DNA of 23,589 nt, from assembly GCA_964608095.1 (NCBI GenBank), contig CAZSMK010000103.1, positions 1 through 23,589 on the forward strand, read 5' to 3'. A program made the translations under genes and the position numbers. Under the pieces are notes generated by a model. That model ran no database searches. It saw only the letters and a program-made list of their open reading frames with translations, and had not been told where the DNA came from. Below, piece after piece: positions 1 through 7,861 of the stretch. Source of the DNA: CAZSMK01 sp964608095. GTDB lineage: Bacteria; Sumerlaeota; Sumerlaeia; MWCT01; JAGHBZ01. Within the stretch, counting starts at the first letter, position 1. Each line of letters begins with the position of its first letter.

Positions 1-90
1 GTTGATTCCTCTTATGCCTTAGAAAACCCTGATTCGCCGCAGGCGAATCACTAGCTTATTTTGGAACGGCAAATGTCCAGCTTTCGCTGA
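1..90. other. Non-coding left edge upstream of the methylase remnant
   Basis: The methylase frame is closed here by TAG at 52-54 and TGA at 88-90, and the other two forward frames also contain stops. None of the translations looks like the expected middle of a DUF1156 methylase. The stretch holds a perfect hairpin (31-49) and the first copy of a 10-bp direct repeat (82-91). I infer that it is foreign or rearranged sequence joined to the methylase fragment. I recognise no gene in it. Confidence 0.5.
31..49. repeat. Perfect short inverted repeat (8-bp stem, 3-nt loop)
   Basis: GATTCGCC is followed by the loop GCA and then GGCGAATC, a perfect 8-bp stem. No T-run follows, so it does not look like an intrinsic terminator. 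It could be a REP-type palindrome or the end of a small non-autonomous element next to the truncated methylase. The hairpin is directly visible, but the element type is a guess. Confidence 0.5.
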
Positions 91-117
91 ACCAGTACAG
101 TTTGGGATTTCGCTGAA
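82..117. repeat. 10-bp direct repeat spanning the methylase truncation point
   Basis: TTTCGCTGAA occurs at 82-91 and again at 108-117, 26 bp apart, each followed by (A)CCA. The second copy encodes part of the conserved WDFAE stretch of the methylase. The first copy ends at the stop codon that closes the frame (88-90). This pattern fits a short-homology joint, a target-site duplication, or a local partial duplication at the break. Confidence 0.4.
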
Positions 118-1503
118 ACCAATCCATTTAACCCAGAAGGTGCGAGCTGGGTATCGGGGATTGAGGATTTACCAGCAGGATTAAGAGATGCAACTTCTGG
201 TCCTCAAGCAACGGTTGTTAGGGGTTCTGCTACAGCGCTACGCTGGCCCGATGTTAGTTTTGATGCAATAATTACGGATCCACCATATTATGATAATGTA
301 TCATATTCAAACCTTTCCGACTTTTTCTATGTCTGGCTAAAACGTACAATAGGTCATCTCTTTCCAGAGCATTTCTCTACCATATTAACCCCCAAAAAAT
401 ATGAAGCAGTAGCAGAGGCCTCTCGGCATGGTCATTCTAAAAAGAATGCCCTATCTTTTTATGAGGAGACGATGGCGCAATCTTTCAAAGAGGCATACAG
501 AGTGCTTAAGTCGACTTGCGAAATGGTTGTCGTATATGCCCATAAAACGACATTGGGTTGGTCAACCCTTGTAGATTCTCTTCGTAAAGCAGGCTTCACT
601 ATAACCGAGGCATGGCCTTTGGACACGGAGAAAGCAGGGCGATTGCTTGCACAGAATACAGCTGCTCTCGCTTCCAGTATCTTTCTTGTCGCCCGAAAGC
701 AGGAAGGATCATCTACTGGGTCCTACGATGTTGACGTTCGACCTGAACTGGAACAGATCGTCCGCGAGAGGGTAGATACACTCTGGAAGATGGGAATCAC
801 AGGAGCTGACTTGGTAATCGCTGCTGTGGGAGCAGGATTGCGTGCTTTTACACGGTTCTCCCGGGTCGAGTACGCAAACGGCGAAGAGGTACAATCCGAA
901 AAATTCCTGGCAGAGGTGGAAGGGGTTGTGCTCGAGACGCTACTCGAGAAAATTTTCGGCATGACCGGGAGTAGAATTTCTGCTGTCGATGGTGCATCCC
1001 GATTCTATATACTCTGGCGTTATACTTACAAAGCAGCAGAGATGGACGCAGGCGAGGCAATTGTGTTCACCTACGGTCAGAACGTCGAGCTGGATGGTCA
1101 GAACGGGCTTTGCATGGGTAGCCGTCCCCTTATCGAAAAGAAAAAAGGGAAATACCGCCTGCTTGATTTTACAGAGCGAGGCAAAAATGAGAAATTGGGT
1201 ATCCCCAAAGACGATGGTACCCCTGCGCCCCTCATCGACATCTTACACCGTATCCTCTGGCTTATTGAATATGAACCCCGAAATCTCAATCATTTCCTTG
1301 ATGAAGTTCGTCCCGATAGTGAACGTCTTCGACTTGTCGCACAAGCGCTTTCAGGAACTGCATTGGAGGGAAAAAAGACGGATGGGGTAGACCGTTTTGT
1401 ATCATCGACGCCACCGGAACAAGCGGCACTCAAAAAACTCATGGCAAATTGGCGGGCGCTTATCGAACAACGTCTTGCCCCTAAAAAGGACACCTTTTTA
1501 TAA
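91..1503 (+). pseudogene. DUF1156-type adenine-specific DNA methylase, N-terminally truncated
   Basis: This is the C-terminal part of the large DUF1156 family of predicted N6-adenine DNA methyltransferases, which are associated with anti-phage loci. The motif IV tetrad DPPY is at 277-288, followed by the family stretch YDNVSYSNLSDFFYVWLKR. Next come PWPLDTE-like and SSIFLVARK-like segments and the C-terminal GITGADLVIAAVGAGLRAFTRFSR region. Family members are usually around 900 residues or more, but only about 470 codons remain. The N-terminal DUF1156 segment and, presumably, the SAM-binding motif I are missing. From the stop at 88-90 to codon 472 there is no in-frame ATG, GTG or TTG. Any product starting at ATG 472 would lack DPPY and so could not be an active methylase. 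The DUF499 ATPase begins 24 nt downstream, the usual partner order. I consider this a gene broken by rearrangement. An assembly error upstream is the main alternative. Confidence 0.85.
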
Positions 1504-1513
1504 GAAATTCTCC

Positions 1514-1520
1514 GGGAGGT
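1514..1520 (+). promoter_or_regulatory. Ribosome binding site that selects the GTG start of the DUF499 gene
   Basis: GGGAGGT lies 7 nt before GTG 1528, a good Shine-Dalgarno sequence at good spacing. It favours GTG 1528 over the in-frame ATG at 1540. Confidence 0.6.
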
Positions 1521-1527
1521 ACGATCA

Positions 1528-4386
1528 GTGAGTACACATATGTTGAGACCATGGACGGATTTGGTGAAGCTCCATCCCGATGTTGAATCGGGAGCACTCA
1601 CCGAGGCAACTTTTGCCATAGACCTCGGCGCAATTGCCGCCAACGATCCTGATACTCCAATTGTCAACCGCGACCCTGAGGCTTTTTTCAGGGCGACATA
1701 TCTCACTTCCGACTTACGTAAACTCCTTGAAGAGGTTCTCGCCTCATTGTCGGGGAAACAAGGATATAACCGCGTCTTGAAGCTTCGTACGCCGTTTGGT
1801 GGAGGTAAATCACATACACTGGCAACGCTCCTCCATGCAGCAAGAAATCGTAAAGCCCTTGATATCATCCCGGAAGGAAAGAAATTTCCACATCCTAAAG
1901 ATGTGTCTGTTGCTGTTTTCGACGGTGAAAAATTCGATGCGCGTAACGGAAAAATGCTCGAAGACAGTCGGACCATACACACTATGTGGGGTTGGATTGC
2001 ATGGCAGTTTGGAGAAGATAAATACGCGTTAATTGAGGGGCACGATAAGGATAAGGTATCTCCCGGAGGCGATATAATAAAGGAGATACTCAAGGGGGAA
2101 CCCAAACTGATTCTATTGGATGAAGTCCTGAAATACATGGAAAGCGCTGCAGCAGTGAGTGTACTCGATTCTACATTGCAACGTCAGGCGAAAAATTTCT
2201 TTCAGAATTTGACAGTCGAGGTTGCCGGAAGTCGTAATGCCGCACTTGTATATTCATTGACCTGGAGTGCCCGGGAAGCCCTCGGTAATATTGGTTTGCT
2301 TGCCGAGATCGATAAGCTTGCAGCACGGGTCGATCAGTTGAGAGAACCCGTTTCAGGGGATGAAGTGCTCCCTGTTCTTCAGCGACGGCTTCTGGGGAGT
2401 AAACCCGATCCTGCAATCACCACATCCGTAGCTATCGGATACCAGGAAGTTGTGACGAATATGCAGCGAGCATATGCTGAAACAGTATCCGAGCGTCAGC
2501 AAGCGGAGGAGGAGGGAAACGCCCTGCGAGATCGGCTCCGCTCAGCGTATCCGTTTCATCCCGCACTTATAGACATAATGCGTGAACGATGGTCCTCGAT
2601 CGATGCCTTTCAGAGAACTCGCGGTTCGTTGAGATTTTTGGCTTCATGTTTATATTCTATCAGGAAAAATGGTAATGCCAAACCGTTACTCGGACCGGGG
2701 GATGTTCCTTTGAATGACATTGAAGTTCGGATGAAGATGCTCAAGGAATTGGGTGTACAAAACGATTACGATCCCGTAATCACAGCGGATATAGATGGAC
2801 CCAATGCTCGGGCTAAACGTATTGATGAGAGATTATCAAAAGAGACACCGTCGTTTGGGAATGTGAAACCAGCGACCAGGATTGCCACGGCAATACTTTT
2901 GTACTCATTCGGGGGACTCAGACGCAAAGGGGCGGAAGATGAGGAAATATTGCCACCCGGAGTTACTGAAAATGAACTTCTTGCCTCATGTGTTGGCCCT
3001 GATCTTGACCATATCACAGCAACCGCAGTACTTTCCGAACTTCGGAATACGTGTCTTTATTTACACTATGACGGTGTTCGCTACTGCTTCAAGAAAGACC
3101 CCAATGTCACGAAACTGATTGAAGATGCAGAACAGACCATAGCGCGTGAGGATGCCCAAGCAGGGACGCATGGAGTCGTCCGGGAAAAAATCGAAGAAAT
3201 GCTGAATGCCCGGTTGGCAGGACACCACACTGCTGTCGTCTGGCCTCGTAAGAGTCAGGATATTCCGGATGAGGACCCTCGATTTCTCGTGGCATATTTA
3301 CCTCTTGAATTCGCTGCAGAGAGCAAAGATGCCCAGGAGCGATTGGCAAAAGAAATGCTTTCCAACTACGGCGATCGCCCGAGACGATTCAGGAATGGTC
3401 TTGGATTGGCTATTCCAGAAAAGAGACAAATTGAATCTTTGCGACGCGCGGTCAGATACCTGCTTTCCATTGAGCGGGTTGAAGGGAAAAAACATCAGCT
3501 ACGGCTCGCAAAGGACCAGATTGACCAGCTCAAGGAAAGAAAACGTACAGAGGGATCTGCAGCTGAAGCTTGTTTTCGAGATTTGTATACTGATATATGG
3601 CTTCCACGAATAGAAAACGGTGAGCTGGATATAGAAAAGATCGAGCGTGGCGGTCGACCACTTCAAGCAAGCGGTATGCATGAGAGAATAATGGAACTTC
3701 TTACTGCGGTAGGAACGCCACGCATACATGGCTCAGTTACACCGCGTAAGATAGCGGAAAGAGTTAAACTTGGGGAGATTCCCGCGGGTGATGAAAATGT
3801 AATTATGGGGGTCAGGACTTGTGATGTGCTTGAATCATTTTTTCGTGACATTGCTCCTCCACGTTTGGAATCAGCAGCGGCTCTACGTAAGGGAATTGCT
3901 CGTGGGATAGCAGAAAATACCTTTGCCTATATAAGTGGAATAAAACCTGTACTCGATGATGATGGGAAATTTCAAGTAAACCTTGATAAGGTAATACTTG
4001 GCAAGCCCATTGCTGAAGATGAGATCGATTTTGATTCGGGATTTCTTATGGCGCCTTCTGCTGTTCCTGAGGCAACACCTGAGGTTGTTCCGCGCAATGT
4101 CACGCCTCCACCGGAACACACTGAAGTTTGTCCGAAGTGTGGACAGTCACCATGTATTTGTAAGCGCACGGCACCCGAATCAATACAACTTATATTCAAG
4201 GCAACAAGGTCTCAGATATTTGAAGCATTCCATGCGATAGCGAATCTTGCAGATAAATCCGACGATGCGAAAGTAAAAATAAAGGTCGAAGGAACATCAA
4301 AAGAAGGATTCGATTCAACATGGTTACGTAATGCCGTGAAAGAACCCCTTGATGAAGCCAATATCGAGATGCTGCCTGAAGATTAG
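1528..4386 (+). CDS. DUF499 domain ATPase of an anti-phage / DNA-modification locus
   Basis: This is a 952-residue P-loop ATPase of the DUF499 family, which is repeatedly found beside DUF1156 methylases in predicted defence islands. The Walker A motif FGGGKSHT is at residues 90-97 and the Walker B motif LILLDEV at 194-200. A probable zinc-knuckle lies near the C-terminus (C868, C871, C876, C878; pattern CxxC-x4-CxC). The length is close to family size and the frame is uninterrupted. GTG 1528 is preferred because of its RBS. The short gap to the methylase remnant implies co-transcription. The known pairing suggests that it couples ATP hydrolysis to methylase-dependent recognition or restriction of foreign DNA, but the biochemistry of the family is poorly known. 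With the methylase truncated, this copy may be an orphan. The family assignment is confident. The function is inferred from context. Confidence 0.9.
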   Translation: MSTHMLRPWTDLVKLHPDVESGALTEATFAIDLGAIAANDPDTPIVNRDPEAFFRATYLTSDLRKLLEEVLASLSGKQGYNRVLKLRTPFGGGKSHTLATLLHAARNRKALDIIPEGKKFPHPKDVSVAVFDGEKFDARNGKMLEDSRTIHTMWGWIAWQFGEDKYALIEGHDKDKVSPGGDIIKEILKGEPKLILLDEVLKYMESAAAVSVLDSTLQRQAKNFFQNLTVEVAGSRNAALVYSLTWSAREALGNIGLLAEIDKLAARVDQLREPVSGDEVLPVLQRRLLGSKPDPAITTSVAIGYQEVVTNMQRAYAETVSERQQAEEEGNALRDRLRSAYPFHPALIDIMRERWSSIDAFQRTRGSLRFLASCLYSIRKNGNAKPLLGPGDVPLNDIEVRMKMLKELGVQNDYDPVITADIDGPNARAKRIDERLSKETPSFGNVKPATRIATAILLYSFGGLRRKGAEDEEILPPGVTENELLASCVGPDLDHITATAVLSELRNTCLYLHYDGVRYCFKKDPNVTKLIEDAEQTIAREDAQAGTHGVVREKIEEMLNARLAGHHTAVVWPRKSQDIPDEDPRFLVAYLPLEFAAESKDAQERLAKEMLSNYGDRPRRFRNGLGLAIPEKRQIESLRRAVRYLLSIERVEGKKHQLRLAKDQIDQLKERKRTEGSAAEACFRDLYTDIWLPRIENGELDIEKIERGGRPLQASGMHERIMELLTAVGTPRIHGSVTPRKIAERVKLGEIPAGDENVIMGVRTCDVLESFFRDIAPPRLESAAALRKGIARGIAENTFAYISGIKPVLDDDGKFQVNLDKVILGKPIAEDEIDFDSGFLMAPSAVPEATPEVVPRNVTPPPEHTEVCPKCGQSPCICKRTAPESIQLIFKATRSQIFEAFHAIANLADKSDDAKVKIKVEGTSKEGFDSTWLRNAVKEPLDEANIEMLPED

Positions 4387-4476
4387 ATACCCATTATCTA
4401 TCAGGTGTTTCTCTGCTCGATTATGATTTTGGATTATGTCGTGTTATCTAAGAAGTCCGATTAAGGCGAGGTTCTT

Positions 4477-5295
4477 ATGAAGACAAATATACAGGTAGAA
4501 TTGTTCCGCGCTGCATTTATTCAAGAATCAATTGAAGAAAGTTTTTTGACCCCTTTATGTGGAGTGCCCTATGTGACATACTCAAATTTTGGTGAGAAAT
4601 ATAACGAGGTGGATTTGAAAAACTTGTCCTTTATTCCTGTTCTTCTACATTTCAAATTGCCTGAATGCGTTTCAAACAATAACGTTCCTGAAATAAAAGA
4701 TTTCCATTTCTTCCCGACAGGTACAATATTTTATAGAATGCCCATCCCGACTGATGTTTCCAAAGTGCACCACAAAGCCTTACTCGAATTAGAACAAATG
4801 GGATATGATGTATACTATGTCGTACCATGTTTTAATAAAGATATTGAATTCGATGAAGCCTATTTAAGCAGAACATTAATACGCAAATCCTTCTTTATCC
4901 GACCATCAGATATCGGTCTCGATTCGATCGAGAAAAAGAGTCATGTTGCATTCAGTATTGATGGTAAAGCCTTTTCCTTATTTCCACCAAAACCAATCAA
5001 TATGCGCATAGATTTTCGCCGTTTGTTATTTGATTTGACCTCAAGATCTCTTGAAATGGAGGATAAAAGTTGGTCACCTGAAAAAGCAGAAGCATTTATA
5101 AACGCCCTTGAAAAGGTTCAAGCCTCTATTTTAGAAAAGTCAGATAATAAATTTATTCAGAGTATGATAAGAAAATCGTATTTTGATAATTATAAAAGCC
5201 AAAATATCCCTATAAAATTTGCACACTATTTTGCGATGACTTTTATGGATTGTGAACTTCTTTTTTATGACTTTGAAGAAATTATGTCTACCTAA
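4477..5295 (+). CDS. Hypothetical protein, third gene of the DUF1156/DUF499 locus
   Basis: This is a 272-residue soluble protein with no signal peptide or membrane span, preceded by a good RBS (AGGCGAGG, about 6 nt before ATG). I do not recognise a named family. Visible features are a hydrophobic strand ending in HFK (58-60) after an acidic residue (D46), the stretch GYDVYYVVPCF (109-119), and SFFIRPSDIG (138-147). The order of acidic residue, then a strand with xFK, loosely recalls PD-(D/E)XK nuclease cores, but His replaces the usual Glu/Gln, so this is only a hint. The gene is visibly richer in A and T than its neighbours, with many AAA, TTT and ATT codons. That suggests separate acquisition. 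It lies 90 bp after the DUF499 gene on the same strand and may be a defence-locus cargo gene. Its function is unknown. Confidence 0.75.
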   Translation: MKTNIQVELFRAAFIQESIEESFLTPLCGVPYVTYSNFGEKYNEVDLKNLSFIPVLLHFKLPECVSNNNVPEIKDFHFFPTGTIFYRMPIPTDVSKVHHKALLELEQMGYDVYYVVPCFNKDIEFDEAYLSRTLIRKSFFIRPSDIGLDSIEKKSHVAFSIDGKAFSLFPPKPINMRIDFRRLLFDLTSRSLEMEDKSWSPEKAEAFINALEKVQASILEKSDNKFIQSMIRKSYFDNYKSQNIPIKFAHYFAMTFMDCELLFYDFEEIMST

Positions 5296-5306
5296 CTCTT
5301 AATTCA

Positions 5307-5326
5307 TCGAGGTCTTCGAGTTTTTT
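5307..5326 (+). terminator. Weak candidate terminator after the unknown gene
   Basis: TCGA (5307-5310) can pair with TCGA (5316-5319) around a 5-nt loop, followed after one base by six T residues (5321-5326). A 4-bp stem is marginal. The position between convergent genes fits a terminator, but the structure alone is weak. Confidence 0.25.
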
Positions 5327-5382
5327 ACAAGGAGGGATTCTTGAGAGGTATTGTCTTAGCGTGATAGGTTAAGAAGGGGTGG

Positions 5383-6639
5383 TCAAGGTTCGTTGTCTGG
5401 TGGGGTTTCTTTTTTGTTCTCCCCTTCTTCTTTGTTCTCCTCGGGTGGCTTTGCTTCAGATGGCTTCATCATTTCGGGTGGGTTATGTTTTTCAAGCAGG
5501 GGTTGCCAGTACAGTTCGTTGATAAGAACCCGGACAGCGGCGGCAACAGGGATGGCGATAATGAGCCCGCCAATACCAAATTGCCCTCCGGTGAGAAGCG
5601 CAAGCAGAACAAGAATCGGGTGTAGCTGGCTTTTCTTTCCCACCACTTTGGGTTGGAAAATGAATCCCTCCACGCTCTGGACGAACACAAATATTCCGGC
5701 GACGATAATGAGCCCCCAGAACTTGTCTATTAGGGAAGGATAACGTGAAGATAACAATACGATCATAACCGCAGGAGAAGCGCCAAGTATGGGCCCGAGG
5801 TAGGGTACGATATTACCGACACCGGCTACGAATCCGATGAGGATTGCATATTCCTTGAACCCTGCGAAAAAGAGCAACACGGCGGTCAGTGCGCCGACCA
5901 GGACGCAATCAATGAGCTGCCCGCGGAGAAACCCACCGACCGCAATATCTACCTTGTCGAGAATTTCAAAGACCCTCGTGCGTTTTTCCGGCGGTATTAT
6001 CGGCTCGATCGAAGGGCGGATTTTACTGAAATCCACGATGAGATAAAAACTGATCACCACGACAAAACTCATAAAGGTGAAAAACGAAAAAACCGCACCG
6101 ATGGTAGTAAGCATCCCCCGTGTCACACTTCCTGCTGCAGATGCTCCACCCGCTGCCACCGCCTTGAGTCCCGATAAAAATGTGTTAATAATCTCTTCCG
6201 TATTCAATTCGAGTGAATCAAAATATTCCCTGATGCTTTCCTGCTGTTCCGGGGTGAGCTGAATCTTGTACTTTTGCATCAACTTTCCGATCTTGTCGGG
6301 GAATTCATTTATCGCGAACTTGATCAGGGCGACCAGCTGATTGTAAACCATAGGCAGAATCCAGAGGAGGAACAGCGCAATAATGGCGAAAATGATAAGC
6401 AAGACCACAATCAACCCGAAGATACGCGAAATTTTAAACCGCCGCTGAATCCACGTGACAATCGGGTCGAATAGGTATGCAACAATAAATCCGACCAGAA
6501 AAGGAGCGGCGATACTCAATACGGTGGAAATGAATGACCGTAGTGTATAGAGCGCATAGACCGTTGCGGCTAAGATAATGAGGTAACATAACCGGGTGAG
6601 GGCTTTTTTCAGGTCTTTATTGATAATATCTTCAGGCAT
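5383..6639 (-). CDS. AI-2E family transporter (PerM/YdiK/TqsA-like)
   Basis: This is a 418-residue polytopic inner-membrane protein of the AI-2E family (formerly UPF0118). The layout is typical: hydrophobic spans near residues 15-60 and 70-95, an amphipathic extramembrane segment of about 100 residues with charged stretches (about 105-165), and then several tightly spaced spans. Those spans include conserved-looking GxVxxIVPYLGPILG and GGLIIAIPVAAAVRVL segments. The C-terminal tail is very rich in Pro, Glu and Lys and probably cytosolic. Members have been linked to autoinducer-2 export and to Na+/H+ antiport, so substrate prediction from sequence is unsafe. The gene follows the M48 peptidase with an 18-nt gap and is probably co-transcribed with it. 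No clear RBS precedes ATG 6639. The family call is confident, but the substrate is unknown. Confidence 0.92.
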   Translation of the reverse strand: MPEDIINKDLKKALTRLCYLIILAATVYALYTLRSFISTVLSIAAPFLVGFIVAYLFDPIVTWIQRRFKISRIFGLIVVLLIIFAIIALFLLWILPMVYNQLVALIKFAINEFPDKIGKLMQKYKIQLTPEQQESIREYFDSLELNTEEIINTFLSGLKAVAAGGASAAGSVTRGMLTTIGAVFSFFTFMSFVVVISFYLIVDFSKIRPSIEPIIPPEKRTRVFEILDKVDIAVGGFLRGQLIDCVLVGALTAVLLFFAGFKEYAILIGFVAGVGNIVPYLGPILGASPAVMIVLLSSRYPSLIDKFWGLIIVAGIFVFVQSVEGFIFQPKVVGKKSQLHPILVLLALLTGGQFGIGGLIIAIPVAAAVRVLINELYWQPLLEKHNPPEMMKPSEAKPPEENKEEGENKKETPPDNEP

Positions 6640-6657
6640 AAGTCTAATATAATAAAG

Positions 6658-7767
6658 TTAGATCAGGTGTTCATTAAAATCCAGGGATTTTGCATGTTCA
6701 ATCCTTTTTTTCAACGAGGGGTGCGAGTGAAACAGGGTTTCGATAATAGAGGGAGGATCCGGATCGATCACATTGAGGCTTCCCAGGCGCTCCATTGCAG
6801 AGATAAAGGCATCGCTCAATCCTGTTTTCTTTATGGCAAATCTATCGGATTGATATTCCCATCTCCGTAGAATAAAATTCATCAGCGGCACCAATAAAAG
6901 AGAAAAGATTCCCCAGATAATGAGAATCAAAGGTAGAAATGAAAGTTCGTACACAAGGGGATGAACGACGCCGCGTGAAAAGCCGCCGAGAATCAGATGC
7001 AGCAACGCGGTTCCCAGAAGAATGACCCCGGATTGCACCGCCAATCCCTTCCAGAGATGTCCGAAAAAGTGATGAGCCATCTCGTGAACGGCAACTACCT
7101 TTATTTCATCGGGAGAAAATTTCTTCAAAAGGGTATCGGCAAGATACATTCTGCGTGTTGAACCTGAACCCGCAATCATAGCCGTGGCGCCCCGTGTCTT
7201 TTTGCTCAAATGCATCATATGTACCGGCAACGGCTTGCCCAAAATTTTTTCAGAAAGGCGTCTGAGATCCGCCTCGAGCTCTGGCTCGTTCAGAGGATTA
7301 GTTTTTATAAACAGAGGAATGATTAAAAGCGGGAGGAGCCTGGCTACTACGATAATTCCAAAGATCATGCATAACGAAAAGATCACCCACCATAAGGAGG
7401 GGGAAATCTCGAGGGTTATGTAGAAGATCTCGACCAGGAGGACGGCGGTCAAGAGTGTAAGCCCGAACGCAATCGAATGATCTCTGACCCAGTCGGCGAT
7501 GGTTTGCCGGGAGATATTGAATTTATGGGGAAGAATCCATCCACGCGTAAACGTAAGAGGAAAAGTTACGACCTCGATCGCTAAAAACAGGATTGTTACA
7601 AAAAGGATTATGGCATAAAAACGGCTATGCATAACCTTTATACAGAAGTAATCCAGCCATACGGAAAAGCCGCTCAAAAAGGCTGCGAGGAGTATACAAA
7701 ACTCGATAAAAACGATCAGTAAATCGAGCATAATTTTCATCGATTCATATCTTTTTGCCTCTTGCAT
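6658..7767 (-). CDS. M48 family membrane zinc metallopeptidase (Ste24/HtpX-like)
   Basis: This is an integral-membrane zinc peptidase. The HEMAH motif (HExxH; H228, E229, H232 from this start) lies next to FFGH. A downstream WEYQSDRFA segment supplies the third zinc ligand Glu, as in Ste24/HtpX enzymes. Hydrophobic spans occur in the first 150 residues and on both sides of the catalytic region. Family members degrade or process misfolded or lipid-modified membrane proteins. I chose ATG 7767 (369 residues) because AGGA lies 8 nt upstream. The frame stays open to a TTG at 7830, but that extension has no good RBS and looks non-native. The gene is first in a unit with the AI-2E permease and divergent from gyrA. 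Family confidence is high, and start confidence is moderate. Confidence 0.9.
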   Translation of the reverse strand: MQEAKRYESMKIMLDLLIVFIEFCILLAAFLSGFSVWLDYFCIKVMHSRFYAIILFVTILFLAIEVVTFPLTFTRGWILPHKFNISRQTIADWVRDHSIAFGLTLLTAVLLVEIFYITLEISPSLWWVIFSLCMIFGIIVVARLLPLLIIPLFIKTNPLNEPELEADLRRLSEKILGKPLPVHMMHLSKKTRGATAMIAGSGSTRRMYLADTLLKKFSPDEIKVVAVHEMAHHFFGHLWKGLAVQSGVILLGTALLHLILGGFSRGVVHPLVYELSFLPLILIIWGIFSLLLVPLMNFILRRWEYQSDRFAIKKTGLSDAFISAMERLGSLNVIDPDPPSIIETLFHSHPSLKKRIEHAKSLDFNEHLI

Positions 7768-7775
7768 ATTTCGTG

Positions 7776-7779
7776 TCCT
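7776..7779 (-). promoter_or_regulatory. Ribosome binding site that selects the start of the M48 peptidase
   Basis: On the minus strand AGGA (in GCAGGACACG) lies 8 nt before the ATG at 7767. It supports that start over the TTG at 7830 and over a further ATG at 7740. Confidence 0.45.
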
Positions 7780-7787
7780 GCAGATAG

Positions 7788-7799
7788 AATTATATAATT
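7788..7799. promoter_or_regulatory. AT-rich palindrome, possible shared -10 region between M48 gene and gyrA
   Basis: AATTATATAATT is a perfect 12-bp palindrome in the 94-bp divergent gap. It offers TATAAT on the plus strand (7793-7798) toward gyrA and on the minus strand (7794-7789) toward the peptidase gene. No convincing -35 hexamer is seen at 17 bp in either direction. The element may simply be AT-rich spacer. Confidence 0.3.
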
Positions 7800-7861
7800 T
7801 TATGACATGGGAACGTAAGAGAAAGAACAATTTTTTATATACCTAAGAGAAGGAGTATTCC

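Noticed and set aside
989..1390. A 133-codon forward frame inside the methylase remnant
   Set aside because: It is a shadow of the methylase frame with no family resemblance, no RBS, and full overlap with conserved methylase sequence.
1290..2138. A 282-codon minus-strand frame across the methylase-ATPase junction
   Set aside because: It is Ser/Arg-rich in the way an antisense shadow is, and it covers the well-conserved Walker A region of DUF499 on the other strand.
1..5300. A complete BREX, DISARM or other named anti-phage system
   Set aside because: No PglZ, Lon, PLD, DUF1998 or helicase gene is in the window, and the methylase is truncated. Only the DUF1156/DUF499 pairing can be supported.
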